From the NCBI RefSeq assembly GCF_963678635.1, contig NC_087062.1, positions 16,853,789 through 16,917,788 of the forward strand: a DNA stretch of 64,000 bases, read 5' to 3'. This DNA comes from Symsagittifera roscoffensis. Taxonomy: Eukaryota; Xenacoelomorpha; Acoela; Convolutidae. Shown one piece after another: positions 1-12,744 of the stretch; position 1 is the first letter of the stretch, and the number at the start of each line of letters is the position of its first letter. Both the position numbers and the translations under genes were made by a program. Under the pieces are notes generated by a model. It worked only from the letters and a program-made list of their open reading frames with translations. It was not told the origin of the DNA and ran no database searches.

Positions 1-615
1 AGGCAGGTGCAACACTGATAAATTGCCCTGATCTTTTAAATTATTGATTTACTATACCAATAAATCAATAAGTTGCAAATGTCAATTTCATCAAGAACAT
101 AAAGAAGAAGGGGAAAATGAAATTTGAAACCTAGACTGCAGGTGCAGATTTGTCTTAGCCAAAGAGCTGAGAAATAAATCGACCTGAATCTTCAAAATTA
201 TGATTTTCCCGACTCGCTTAATCAAGAAGAACTATTTTCCTTTTTTGATCTCTTATTTTCTTTTTGAAAATTATAACATTCCAGAACTGACAGAGGTAAG
301 ATTTTTCCTTTAACTTAAATTAATGTAACTTAACAAAAGTACCCCAAACCTATTTTGATATCTATAACAATTGTTCATCATATTATGATTCTTTTATACT
401 TATTTAATCAACCTTTTTCGTTTATCTGTTTATATAAAAATCAGTTTATTTAGGGACCAGACCGACTATGATCTTTGATATAACTTAACCGAGACTTATA
501 ACTTTAGTTACTAATTGAAACAAAGGGATCTATCAACCGACCCCAAGTTTCTTTTAGTAAAAAAAAACTTCCTTGTTTAACAAGACTGTTGTAAGAACCT
601 TATTTTCTAACAAAG

Positions 616-683
616 TTAGGCTCTATGAATAATATTAAATTAATTTAAAGTTTTGCAGAACACAATACGAGAATCTCGAACTC
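616..683 (+). repeat. 68-bp exact direct repeat, copy 1
   Basis: The same 68 bases, starting TTAGGCTCTATGAATAAT, recur at 1278-1345 without a mismatch that I can see. The copies are 662 bases apart. The sequence between them is not recognisably a transposon. Confidence 0.85.
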
Positions 684-1277
684 AAACTTAGATTTTTTGT
701 CGTGAGTTTTGTAACTACAAATTTCGCAAGTAGTTTGTAAGATCTGAAATTTTATCTAAGTAGGGAAATGACAAAGAGACGGGTCTGATCCAGTCAGTGA
801 ACTTATTAACGAGAAACAAACTAAATGATTGCACTATGATGCTAAACGAAAAACTATTTAGTGAAACTGCTTGCCCACAATTTGAACGAAATTAAAACTT
901 ACTGCTGTAACAAATTGAAATCAGTATTCAGCTGATAACTTTCATCTTTTCGCGTGCTTTACTGTCTCTCATAATTGTGTTTTAAGTTCATTGTCTGGAT
1001 CAATATCCCGTCGCTTTGTCATTCACCTAACTAAATATCTGAAACCCACGTACAACAAGCCCGAGGCTATATAACATGAATAATCATGTTTTGAAATCCA
1101 CAAAAAAAGTTTGAAGCGCTAACTTTGTTTTACTAAAAGATTATTTAGAAAAAATTTCAAAGTTTTAGTTTCATGTTTGTTTTTGTTCAAAATGAATATT
1201 ATATGTCTAAATCTGAAAAGTTTTGCATTCTTGAGCTTTAAAAATTGTTTTTAATTTGATTGGGCTTGTGAATAATA

Positions 1278-1345
1278 TTAGGCTCTATGAATAATATTAA
1301 ATTAATTTAAAGTTTTGCAGAACACAATACGAGAATCTCGAACTC
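1278..1345 (+). repeat. 68-bp exact direct repeat, copy 2
   Basis: Second copy of the block at 616-683. Downstream sequence diverges at once after CGAACTC in both copies. Confidence 0.85.
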
Positions 1346-2348
1346 CTAAAACTTCGAAAACTATTACTGTAAGAGGATATTAAGAAGGATAATTTGAATT
1401 TGAGTCAAATATACGCTTTGAGCCAATTTCCACTTATTTTGAGGATTGCAGAGTAAAAAATGAAGAGTTGGAAAGCAGATAAACGAAGGAAAAAGGGAAA
1501 AATGTAAAAGTATCATCAGTAGGGCTTTTCATTAAAAAAAATTAGTTGCCAATTTTACGTGGGAACTGATAAGTTGTTTTTTTTCAAACATTTTTGCTGT
1601 AATATTTAACCATAATTATTTTTGGCGCGGACAGAAACTTCTGACGCACTCCACTAATTGTCATCCATAAAAAGTGATACACGGTCGCTCAAAGATTTCA
1701 AACTACATAAAAACATCTCATAACTAACAGCTGTAAGTTCAAAATAATACAGAAGAATGGGGTTAAAATGACCAAAAGGGTCAAAACAGTTGTTAATATG
1801 AGGACGCGTTTTCATCCCCAAAACACATAATGAAATTGGAATTGGTATCAATTACTTCTGAAATACGCAATAAAACATACTTGAACGAGATTTACGAAAA
1901 TTTTTCGCTGCAATGAATCTTTGTGCTCTCTATGTCCTACTGTCAATCTGCATTTGTGAAAAGTTGGTATAGTTTTTTTTCCAAAACTTTTCCATTTTTT
2001 AACTAATTGGCTTGTACCCGATATCTCAAATAAAACATCTTGGATCAATAGCGGCAGAAAAGTTTGGCAGGAGTATGGGGGAAGGATTTTTGAACATTGT
2101 TCTTGACGTTTCTTTTAGGTCAGCTGTTTCGAAATTTGAGATCTGCTGAAATCTCAAAAGACCATGATATGACTAATTTTTTTTGCTCGTGAATGTTAGT
2201 GTTTGTCAATCAACACTGGAAGTCATAAAATAATTCCAAGTCGAATCCCTGAAGGAAAGCGAAAGCCCCCCCCCCCTAAATCCGTCCTGCTTTGCGGACA
2301 AAGGCGCTCATGACGGACGTAACCTCAATGAGCTTATTTGTCGATTAG

Positions 2349-3712
2349 GCTTGTCTGTGGCGATATTCAATCTGCAGTTCTGACTGAACACAACATGCAT
2401 AGGAACAATGCCGGTCTCACCCCTCTCACCTGGGACCCAAAACTCGGTAAGAACTGAAATTCCTTCTTTGGAAAGATTTTACTTGCTGGTGACAATACTT
2501 AGCCATATAACGCACATCATGACCCTACTTTGGATTATTTGAAGATCTGAAGTTTTGATCTCAAACTGAAAAAAACTCAAATCTGAAAAATCTTGAAAAA
2601 AAATCAGATCTGAAGTTAGATCTGAGAAACCCTATGTTAATTTATAACATATGCATTTCGAGCAAACAACTGAGTGTTCGTTTTTTGCTGTTTTTGCAAA
2701 AATTAATTTTTTGCTCAACTGTTTTAAAAAAAACTTTGAAGTGTTAAAAGACATATCAAAATTTTAAATTTCATGCGCTACTTATGCCTTCTCGGTGTTT
2801 ATCTCATGTTTTGGGAAACAAATTTCAGCAGTCTCTGAATAGAGGGTTTGCTAAGTACCTCCTAGTAGTTAGCTGAAGCTATAAAGTACAGATTTACCTA
2901 AATAGCAAAAGAAAAGGTTTCAGAATGTTTGAATTTTTTTAGATCAGACTCAACCTTAAAAAACTAAATTTCAAAATTTCGAAATATTTTTTTTACAGAT
3001 CTGAAATAATCAAAAAAAATTCAGACCCAATTTTAAAGTATCCAAGCATTATTCTAACATTTCATAAATCATTTCAGATCTGATTTTTATATATGAAAGA
3101 AATTATTTCAGATCTGAATTAGAACATTTACCAAGTACGGGTTCCTATGTATCGGCTGAAATTATATCGCTCAAAAACACACAAAGAAATTTTTTTTGGT
3201 TCTTTTTGCCGCCCCCAACTGACATGAAAGCAAGGAAGATACATGAAAAAAAGGTATATAACAACTACTGCTTCTTTTTGCATGTACCAAAATTAAATAA
3301 TAGAGATCTGTGCAAATAGTATTTATCCAAGCAAAATGTTTTCAAGTTTGTGACAGGTAGCCTCAAAAATTGAGCTAAAACTAGGAACTTTTGTTTGCCT
3401 TTTGCGTAAAATTCACAGTCTGGATTCCCTAGGTGATAAATAAGGTAAAATTTGCTCCCGACAAGGTTACGGATTATCAGCATGATACGAACGAAACCAA
3501 CGTGTAAACTTCTAGATCCAATTAAATGACTTTTTGTTTTATTTGATCGACGTTTTGAAAAGATTGTTAGCGAAAATTGAAAAGGGTTACTTAATATTGC
3601 AGTAAAAAGCGTTATTTTTCTGAAGAATAGTTCTTCTTGCTTCAAATTCTTTCAATAGCTCAAACATTTAGTCTATTTTGTAAATAAATCTGCTTATTCT
3701 TTGAGCTTGAAA

Positions 3713-3771
<59 letters not shown>

Positions 3772-6700
3772 TATATGTGCTCATGCAAACTCAAAGAATT
3801 AGCAGATTTATCTGCAAAATAGACTAAAAGTTTGAGCTATTGAAAGACTTAGAAGCAAGAACAATTGTTCCTCAGAAAAATAACGGTTTTTGCTGCAATA
3901 TTAAGTAACCCTTTTCAATTTTTGCTGCCAATCTTTTTCAAAACGTTAATCAAACAAAACAAAAAATCATTTAGTTGGGTCTAAAAGTTTACACGTCGAT
4001 TTCGTTCGTACCTAGTTGATAAACCTTAAGCTTGTCGGGAGTCGATTTTACTTTTTTAAAATCATTTAGGGAATCCAGACTGCCAATGTTACGCAAGAGG
4101 CAAAAAAAATTCTTGGTTTTAGCTAAATTTTGTCTGTTACTCTTCAGTATGCTGAAAAATGCAAACCATAGCAGGTGAACTGTTTATTAGTTATATCCAT
4201 TTCAAAGACAAGAACAGCCAAATGTGTAGGTTTTTCAGAAAAATCTGCCACTGAAATTTCAATCTAAGAAAAATGAGATAGATATAACAACTTTCTTTGG
4301 TGAAAGTCTCTAATTCAGTAGAAAAAAATAACGTAGTTTTTCGAAAATACCCAAAATAATCAGGATTAACTTAATACCTTGCTTAAGCAATTGAAATTAC
4401 AATAATTAGGATTTGATTAATTTTTTGCAAGAATTTGGCTCACGTTCTCCCTTTCTATTTCTGTAGAAAACTTTTTGATTGAACGATATAGTAGTTTGAA
4501 ATATATTTGATAAAAAAAGATAATAAAAAGATGCTGCTGACATACGTAATCCTCAGAGCCTTGAACTTGCTTCAAAAATATAAGAAAAAAAAAACGATTT
4601 TTTTTGTAAATTTTAGGTAGTAACGAGTCAGTTTGAGATTAGTTCTTTCATCAGTTTGGAATATATCTTAAGCAACTAGTCTTCACTCGCATCAATTTTT
4701 AACGTTAAAAATTATTTTTGTTATGATTTTAGCAGCAGTCTTACTAAAAATGGAGAAAAAATGATTTTAACCAATTTATCATCGGTTATAGCCTCTCTTT
4801 TTGAAATCAAATTATAAACAAACTATGAAAAATTATATTTTTTTCAATCATTTATAATCGACTAATATTTCATCTACTTTTCGGTACAATTATGATTGAG
4901 TATAATCAATTGTAATGAATTAATTTTATGCAAAACTCTAATCTTAAATGTTTTGCACAAAAAAATCATTATATCCGATCATAATCTACTATAACCTCTT
5001 TTGTTCGCCCATTTTGTCTTCGACCATGAATCTGATTTGTTTATATTTTATGCTTTTCGTAGACGTTGGTTATGTGAAAAATGGGGAAAATTTTTGAAAG
5101 TTTTCAAGTTAGTTCATACTTATAATGTTTTTTTTTTATTTCTTCTTGATCAGAGTTATTTGATTGTGCACATTTTGAGTTTTGTAGCCATCAAAATGTC
5201 AGCACATTGTTTAGTTTTGTGATTTGGTTAGAAGTATAATTTTCACCTACCGCAGGATCCTTTCATTAATCTAAAGGCATCTCTCTGAAACTTTTGTTTC
5301 GTAAAAAAAAACTTTGTGCTGAATAAAAACTAATTTTGACAAAGTTGGAAACAAAAATGATTATAATCGATTAAGATTGATAAAAATAGTTTTTTGTATG
5401 AAGTATAATCAAATACAAATAATTATAACAAATAAAATTTTGCTAGAATATATCCCATTTATAATCGATTATAAATGTTTAAACACCTAGTTTAAGAAAA
5501 TAAATTCAATTACAATTGTCTAAAAATTAACATAATAGTCCGTTATAATTGATGACTTACGCCTAATTTATACCGGCATTTTTTTCCAGCAATTGAAATC
5601 AATTTATTTCATTTTTTGTGAAATTACGTTTTAAAAATGATATAGATGTAAAGTAACTTTAAGTAACTTGTAACTGTAATCCATAACAAATCAGAACAAT
5701 CTATAGAACATACAGGAGTTTATCGAATGCGTGATCACTGTTTCATATACAAGAAAATACGCGTGTGAAAGGTAATTATATGAGGCCTCTAACAAAATGG
5801 TACCCATTTTATGAAAACTCCAAGACATTTTTTTTGTGATCAAAGCTTAGACAAGGAAAAGTATGAGATTAGATTCATACTGCTGAAGCCATAGAGAAGA
5901 TCAGACGGGGTTTGGGTCGAAAACAATTTCGACAAACACCTCGAGCACGCTCGAAACATATATTTGTTGTTTGAATTTATAATTTATATATAACAAAATT
6001 AGGCGCAATCGATTGCACTCAAATTATTCCTTCGCCACTTTAAGTTTAGTTTTTGGAATTTAAGTTTTTAATTTCTGTTAGTTGTATCTCAAAAATTGTT
6101 TCTTAAAACCTTCACAATCGATAGCACACAAATGTTTCCTTCGCTTTAAATTTACTTTTTTAAAATTTAGTGCTGATATACTGTTATTTAGATCTCAAAA
6201 ATTGTTTGTTAAAGTTTCTGATTTCAATTATGACTGCTGATGTTTATTAAAAAATACTGTATTNNNNNNNNNNNNNNNNNNNNNNNNNNNNNNNNNNNNN
6301 NNNNNNNNNNNNNNNNNNNNNNNNNNNNNNNNNNNNNNNNNNNNNNNNNNNNNNNNNNNNNNNNNNNNNNNNNNNNNNNNNNNNNNNNNNNNNNNNNNNN
6401 NNNNNNNNNNNNNNNNNNNNNNNNNNNNNNNNNNNNNNNNNNNNNNNNNNNNNNNNNNNNNNNAAAAAAAAATTCAAAAATTTTTTCAAATTTTTTTGCA
6501 GAATTTTTGTAAATTTTGAAGTTTTTGACACCAAATTGGCGCTAAAAAACTCCTAAAACTAACATTGTTCAAGAAAAACTAATTTTTACGGCTTCAATTA
6601 AGCATAATTGAGCTTTTGTGAGCCTGTTTAGCCTCACCTTTTTTGCTTTACAGTAGGCCAAAAACCAAAAATTTCAAACTAGTTTTTCTCCACACTGAGA

Positions 6701-9700
6701 AGTTTTTTTTCAAAATTTTTAATGTCGTTCGTATCACGATTGAAAGGGTTTTAATATGATTTATCACTCAAACCATTTCGATGATTATTTGGGGTACTTG
6801 ATTTTGCGTGAAAAAGAGAAAAGAAAAAACTAAAACACCCGAATACAAAGTTCCTCCGCATTTTTTTTTGAAATGGTCGGAACAAAAACTTTTCACGCTC
6901 ACAAAAATTTGCACTTCTTGTTCGTGATAGAATCTTAGGGCCTTAAGCATGAACTTTATTTCAGTGATAAATGCATCGAAGAGTTCTTTTATAATTTCAA
7001 CACGCAATAGTTACTAGAAATCACGAGCACGAAAAAGCGCTGAAAAACTGAAGTTTAAAAAAAAAAAATTTTCTTTTTGACAATTAATTCAATAATTGCT
7101 CACAGATGCGTTGATTTTGGTTTCTTCAGGTACTCATCGGCAGGTCTGCGAAGTGCTATACTGGCGAAACACAATCTGCACCGCGGAAACGCTGGACTCA
7201 CCTTGCTCACATGGAACGCCGCTTTAGGCAATTGATTATTATTTTTTCTTAGTTAATATTTTGTATCTTTTTGACTTATTCCATCAGATGGAACCTAGAA
7301 AAAAATCCCACCCCCATATCCCCCCACGGTTATATGCATATGTGACTAGTAAAGATTGCACCGTTAAATTCAAAAATAATAACAATTAAATAAGAACTTG
7401 AGTAGTTTGAAATTAACTGTTAGAAGGTTTTAGCTTCCGCTGCGCAGGAGCACACTGACAGCCTTACTCAAGGTTCCTGTGGTATTCAACATTCCACACG
7501 GGCTTTCAGATCACTTGGCCAAGGTCAGCTCCTTTAAATTAGTCAACCTTGCAAAAAGTTTCTTAAGAATGTTAACCAATCAGATCTCTATTTTTGAAGT
7601 GAATCCTATTAGAAGATGATCTCAAGTTATATATATTTTTTAATAAGGTTCCCAGAGTTTTTCGCGAATTTCAATGGTAACCATCGTAGAAGTAAATACT
7701 ATTTTTTGGCGCTCGATAAAACAAGTGATTAGACTCGTGATTAAATAGCTATATCAACCAGTAGTCTGCGAAAAGAAAAGGGTCACAACTTCCGGCGGAT
7801 TTAGGCCGACATGTTTTTTTTTTACAAATCCCCTCCTCGATAAAAAAAATTGGTGTCGATGCATATCTTTTTTTTTATGGGAGAGGGGTTAAAAATGCAA
7901 AAATATTTCACAAAATTTGAGAGGAGGGTAGGCGGTAACAACTGGTTTTTGCTATCTTTGTGCTATCTACTGCATTCCGACCTTATAAGCTACAACACGA
8001 GCTAGTTTTTCCGCGAGCTAGACTTATGTAGACTAATAAAAAAATCGAAAAAATGTTTCCTATGTGAAAAACTTGGCTCCATTTTTAGGTGAAAACATCT
8101 GGATGACTCGGCAACAAGGCTTGACTGCAGATGAGCTGGGTACTGGTGCAGGCACGGGTTGGTACAGAGAAATAGACACCTACAAGTATCCAGATGATCC
8201 AACTGAATCTTGGAGTTCGTGCGTCGACTGGACAAAAGTTGGACATTTCACACAGGTGAGAGAGAGAGAGGAAACTGAGAACTATTTTCTGCACTTTGAC
8301 AGCAATTCAACGTCTGATTGTGGAAAAAGAGTTTAACAATTTATTGCTACGTTCACAAAGGGGAAGGTCAAGATAAGAGCTCCTCATTTTTTAATAGAAA
8401 ACAGTTCTCTTCACCTCATTAAAACCTAAAAGTTCCTCTCAGTTTTAAATTTTGGCCTCGCATTTATTTGTTTCTGGTTCGTGTAATCTGGTTTGTTTCT
8501 AGCATGCAAAAAATTTAGATAAATATTTATTGGAACAAGAATAGCCGGTTGATATGCAAGTATCACAAAAAGTTCCAAACATAATCTGAAACTATTACAA
8601 AAAAATGGTTTCTTTTTTTTTCAGACTGTGTCTTTCTTATGTCGTGGCGTGATGATATGACCTGAACAAAAGCCTATAACTTATATTTCTCTGATAATAA
8701 TGCTAAATTAAGTAGATTTTTATCATTTTTTTTTGCAGAAACTTTTCTTTGCATAAACCAAAAAAAGGAGGAGTTTTTTTTTAAATTTCTGCTTTTTTGC
8801 ATCCATCTTTTCTACTGAAAAGTTTTCATTAGCAAAAGAAAGCTTCCAGAAAATTTTCCTGAAGTGAAGTTCAGTTTATCACAGCTAAAAGAAAAGTTTT
8901 TCTATTATGAGAGAGATCTACCGGTTCACTTTACTCGCTCAAAATTCGAAGAAAAATCAAAAATTTCGAACTGGTTTTTCTGGACACTGGAAAAACTTTA
9001 GAGGTATTAAATTTCGCTCAAATTGCAAATTAAAGGGCTTTAATATGATATAAAACTTCAGCTATCCAATAGTTTTTTGCTTCCTAATTCTTCGTGGAAT
9101 TTTTCTTTTCTTTGAATTATAAAAAATTGAAACCGAGCAGAACACAACGTTCCCCCTACTTTCAATGATCGGAACGAAAACTAAAAACAATTGGAAAACA
9201 ATTATTTTACACGTTTTCAGTGGCTAGGAACAAAACGCGGCAGTACGCTGCGATTGAGGTTAATACTAGCAAATATCGAATGCTTGCTATGTATCGCTAG
9301 CCATTCCAAATGTTTTGTAGACTTTTGATGAGAGAAACAGAAATTTGTGCTCAGTTTAGTTTTTAGACGATAAATTGCTGACGATAACTTGTTTACCATT
9401 TGAAAACTAATGATTCTCTGAGCGCAAATTGTTAGATTTTGTTACCTAATGTAGGAGTTTGAAAGCTGCCAAGATGCATAGTGCATAGTTCGGGATAATA
9501 AATTCTAGAATTTGAAGTTTTCCTGTTAATCAGTATTTTGTAGGCTGCGAATCAATTTGGCTGCAAAGTTCCAATAAAAAAATAAGATAAGCTAATTATT
9601 CAGTTATTCCAAATACCACGTTAAAGGAAAAACAAAAAAAACTTATAATGATTATGAATAGATTTTACTTTAAAATTCCATTTTCTATGTTCCGAATAGC

Positions 9701-12550
9701 TGGTGCTATACAACTACAAAGAAATGTGGTCTTTGAGCACTTTGAAATTGTTTGAAACGTGATTTTCGATTTCTTTGAAATGGCTCAAAACCTGATTAGA
9801 ACTTGATTAGATCTTAAGGCTTATGATTATTGTGCTATAAACGCTCACTTTTAAGCCATATAAGATAGTCCAAATTTAACAAATAAAAAAAAAATTGAAT
9901 GCCAGGCCATTATACAGAAAATAATGTAATATGATCCAAGGTTTTTCTTCATTGAATCAAAGTAATGTTTTTGAACTTGTGCTTAGATGATGTGGTCTAC
10001 TACCACTAAAATAGGCTGTGGCAGAGGCACCTGCTCAAATGGTAACACTATCGTCACATGTCACTATCTAAAACAAGGGAATATCAATGGCCAATCTGTT
10101 TTCGATGAAGACAACTACAACCAGCTGATTGCTAATGGAGAACAATTGGCCAGATGCGGGTAATCAATTTTTTTTTCGAGCAATTCAATCTAGATTTAGA
10201 AACCTTGTATTACAAAAAAAATTTTAAGGCTCAATAATAAATTTTATAATAAAAGCATAACCAGAAGCATCAAAAGGTGATAAATATACGCAGTATCGAA
10301 TCTATGATTTTCACTATAAAAGAAGGACATAATTTATTGGAATTTTATGTTCGTTATTTCTTGTATGGTTATTCGAAATTTTGATATTTTTTGTCTGGAA
10401 TTGAGTTTTTGCGGCGAGAAAAAACTCCGCTGTATTATTGAAACTTCCCCTTCTTGTTTTTTTTTCAGACTATTTTCGATTCTTAAACTAGCAAACACAA
10501 TTTTTCTAAACTACCTGAAACATTTTGATGTCTTAAACCAAAATTTTCATACATTAAAAAAAGAAAAAAAATTGTTTGAAATTACCATTAAAACAATTTA
10601 GGATAATTTATGCCAAATAAATTTCCTTTTTCCGTTGAAGGTAGACTTGGCGGCAAAATAAGTCTGCTACAAAACCTTACAAACGAATTTTAAGCAAGCT
10701 AATCATTTCAAAATTATTAGGCATAAAACAACACTGTCTTCTTGATATTGCGTATTCATCTTTTGTATTCCGTGTCACGCAGAAATTTTTTGCAATAACG
10801 TGCACAAAAAAAACAATTTCCAATTAAAATTGAGGGGTTTTAAGTGAATGGAGATCGCAGCTATATTTTATAAATATCAAAAAAACGAACTCAATTTTTT
10901 TATCATTGAAAAGAGGGCTGATGCTCGGAGTAATAAATCAACCTAGATAGGTGCAATAATTTAAAGCATACGGCACTGAAGAACTTGTTTTTGATCATAT
11001 TGCGGATAAGAAAAAAGTGAATCATATGTTGACGACAAGAAAAAAGAAAGCACTTTTCAGTTGCCATTGCTTCATTTTGGTTTACCGTATTTTTTTTTTT
11101 TTCATGAATTGTTAATAACATGGAATGAACTTTGAATATAAATTTTTCTTTCTTACTTTTACTTTCATTCTTACCAGTAGACGTATGAGCAAAACAAACC
11201 TAAGAAATCAAAAACGTTAAGCCCGATTCCCACATGACCTCAGTTAAACAATATCCTTGTATTTAAGCTCAGGACGTCAATACTTTCAGATCTTGAGAAA
11301 AAAACCACCTCGAGCTTAAGTACTCTGCCACTTTCATCAAAGTTCGTCACAATAACCTTCTAAGATAAATACTAAAATATTCAAAGTTCAAAAGTTTTTG
11401 TTTGTGACTACAATTCATTTAAAGATTATTCAGAGATTGTTAGCCATTATTTTTTTTCAGTTGCCAAAAAGGAATTGGCCCCAAATATTCAGAATTTCTA
11501 TTTTCAAAAAAAAGTTTGCGTCGTTTATATACAGGCTATCAAAAAAATGATTGAAATCAATCTTGATTTTGAAAAAAAATTTAAAAAGACTCAAAAAATC
11601 AAGAAAATCGCACTGCTGGATTTGAGTTGACTTTAAACAATGGTGAAAAAATGCAAAAACGCGATCGCCATTGATCAGTTATTGATGTTCGTTGCCACAA
11701 TAACAAGTTTTTTTGATGAATTATCACTATTTCAGCGCTATTAAAATGATCAATTTTGAGTCGATGGATTATCGCTAATTTCGCGCTGGGAAAAGATCAG
11801 TTTTTTAGAGTTGAAACAGCAACAAATCATGGATGATTCAAAAATGTTTATAACAATTCATCAATAATTTAGGCTTTGAAATTTTATTAAAAACTGGATT
11901 CAAGACAAAGTTTAGTCAAAACTTATCCTAAAATCAAAAAGAAACCAACAATATCAAAAACTAACAAAAAATTTGAGTAACCTTTTAACAACTTTCAGTT
12001 TAAGTAGCAGTTCTTAGCTTGAAAGGGTAGACTGTTAAGTAGACTTTTTTTCTTTCTTTAACGCTAAGCAAGACAACCAAGTAGACAGAAAAGAGTTCTT
12101 ACATTATTGAATTTCTGAAAAACCTTAATAGTTAAACTTTATCATTCGTATAGGGACGGCAATAGACCAACAACAGTGACAATCGAAGGAAGCCAAACGA
12201 CTATTAACGCACATCTGCCTACCACTGCAGCAAGGTATGTGTTTTTGATAATACGAAGAAAATTATTGGAAGCTACTAAGTTAACTGCAGTTAATTAAAC
12301 AGTGTTAAAAGTTTGGTTTGAAATTGAGTATTCACTTTTAGCAAGAATCAGGTGCTACAAGTTAAACAAGCATTTTTAAGATTTTGTGATCTGAATTCAT
12401 TTCTGTAAATTTTCATAAATATCTGTGAATCTCGCGCGTTACAATTTATAGCGAAAGAAGAGAGACGACTACCAGCGGAAACATACCAACAACTTCTGCT
12501 CCAGTTAGAGCTCAAACTACTACAAGACGGCAAAGGAACGGAACAAAAGG
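2349..12550 (+). CDS. CAP gene 1: CAP-domain protein (GAPR-1/PR-1 type), partial, multi-exon
   Basis: Exons with AG/GT borders that keep one frame are 2349-2446, 7434-7523, 8089-8255, 9987-10159, 12154-12234 and 12452-12550. Together they give about 235 codons, incomplete at both ends. The first three exons give the CAP core with the family tetrad: His in QHS, Glu in GEN (GENIW), Glu in WYREI and His in GHFTQ. Exon 4 continues with MMWSTTTKIGCG and ends the domain at EQLARC. Exons 5-6 encode a Thr-rich, basic tail (PTTVTIEG, RETTTSG, TTTRRQ), probably an O-glycosylated stalk. CAP proteins are usually secreted or membrane-attached; substrates are generally unknown. No signal-peptide exon is visible upstream. 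The last donor is phase 2, as in CAP gene 2 before its membrane exon, but no membrane exon follows. A second copy of the first exon lies at 7130-7227. Exon borders are predictions from motif and phase, not transcripts. Confidence 0.85.
3362..4135. repeat. Foldback element: long inverted arms around an (AT)n microsatellite
   Basis: The left arm (about 3362-3715) and right arm (about 3775-4135) are imperfect reverse complements along most of their length. For example, TTGAGCTAAAACTAGGAA on the left matches TTTTAGCTAAATTT on the right. The ends of both arms meet at a run of about 50 bases of AT dinucleotide. Arms are clearly diverged, so it is old. The transcript would fold into a hairpin of about 350 bp. 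Confidence 0.8.
3715..3769. repeat. (AT)n microsatellite
   Basis: Uninterrupted AT dinucleotides at the loop of the foldback element at 3362-4135. Confidence 0.95.
6264..6463. other. Assembly gap (200 N)
   Basis: Exactly 200 unknown bases, a typical placeholder length. It lies between the two first-exon copies of CAP gene 1 and may hide missing exons. Confidence 0.99.
6655..6880 (-). repeat. Dispersed repeat family D
   Basis: The reverse complement matches 45733-46030 over its length. Shared landmarks are GAGGAACTTTG, TTCGGGTG, CACGCAAAATCA, CAATCGTGAT and TTTGAAATTTTTG. Further copies are at about 8935-9185 and 46690-46845. There is no coding capacity. Confidence 0.7.
7130..7227 (+). CDS. 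Second copy of the first CAP exon in gene 1 (alternative or relic exon)
   Basis: This 98-nt block follows a TTCTTCAG acceptor and translates to a CAP N-terminal segment (KHNLHRGNAGLTLLTWN). It has the same length and phases as the exon at 2349-2446 (EHNMHRNNAGLTPLTWD), so either could splice to the exon at 7434 without a frameshift. Its donor reads G|GCAATT, not GT. That could be a weak GC-AG site or a dead site. It may be a mutually exclusive exon, the true first CAP exon of gene 1, or a leftover of a third gene copy whose other exons are lost. The 200-base assembly gap at 6264-6463 between the two copies leaves all three options open. Confidence 0.65.
8256..9986. other. Intron 3 of CAP gene 1
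   Basis: AT-rich, no exon seen. It holds one family D repeat. Its position and phase 0 match the intron at 54512-58012 of CAP gene 2, after the conserved GHFTQ. Confidence 0.6.
8935..9185 (-). repeat. Dispersed repeat family D
   Basis: Diverged copy of the family at 6655-6880 and 45733-46030, inside intron 3 of CAP gene 1. The 5' landmark CAATGATCGGAACGAAAAC lies at its right end. Confidence 0.6.
10160..12153. other. Intron 4 of CAP gene 1
   Basis: AT-rich, no exon seen. About 11640-11870 is a diverged copy of repeat family G (CGATCGCCATTGATCAG, TTGATGTTCGTTGCCACAAT), better preserved at 59560-59790 and 60320-60555. Confidence 0.5.
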
Positions 12551-12744
12551 GTAAATGCATTTCATTTTGTATCAAGCATTTTTGTTTTGTCAATGCTTTG
12601 TTAAAGCTTTTTGCCATTTTTTGTTTCGAACTTAAGAAAATGTGCGGAATTTCTGTGCTCGGATATTTTTTCCTTCAGACGATATGTTTGATAGTTTTTG
12701 TGGCTAAATTTGAAAGGTTTGAAGTTTTTTCTCTATTATTGCAG

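Larger units (their letters stand above)
1..2348. other. Non-coding sequence upstream of CAP gene 1
   Basis: AT-rich DNA with no credible exon. It holds a 68-bp exact direct repeat (616-683 and 1278-1345). Near 2262-2280 a C-run followed by CTAAATCCG resembles the end of the hAT-like family seen at 54.7 kb. The signal-peptide exon and promoter of gene 1 may lie here or before the window; I could not recognise them. Confidence 0.5.
2447..7129. other. Long intron (or intergenic) stretch of CAP gene 1
   Basis: No exon is visible between the two first-exon copies. It contains clustered CAGATCTGAA palindromic motifs (about 2540-3120), a foldback element with an AT microsatellite (3362-4135), AATCGATTATAA-type motifs (4.8-5.5 kb), an N gap (6264-6463) and a family D repeat (about 6655-6880). 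Exons could hide in the gap. Confidence 0.5.

Noticed and set aside
3265-3645. 126-codon minus frame
   Set aside because: Lies in the left arm of the foldback element. The right arm breaks the same frame, and the composition is that of AT-rich repeat DNA.
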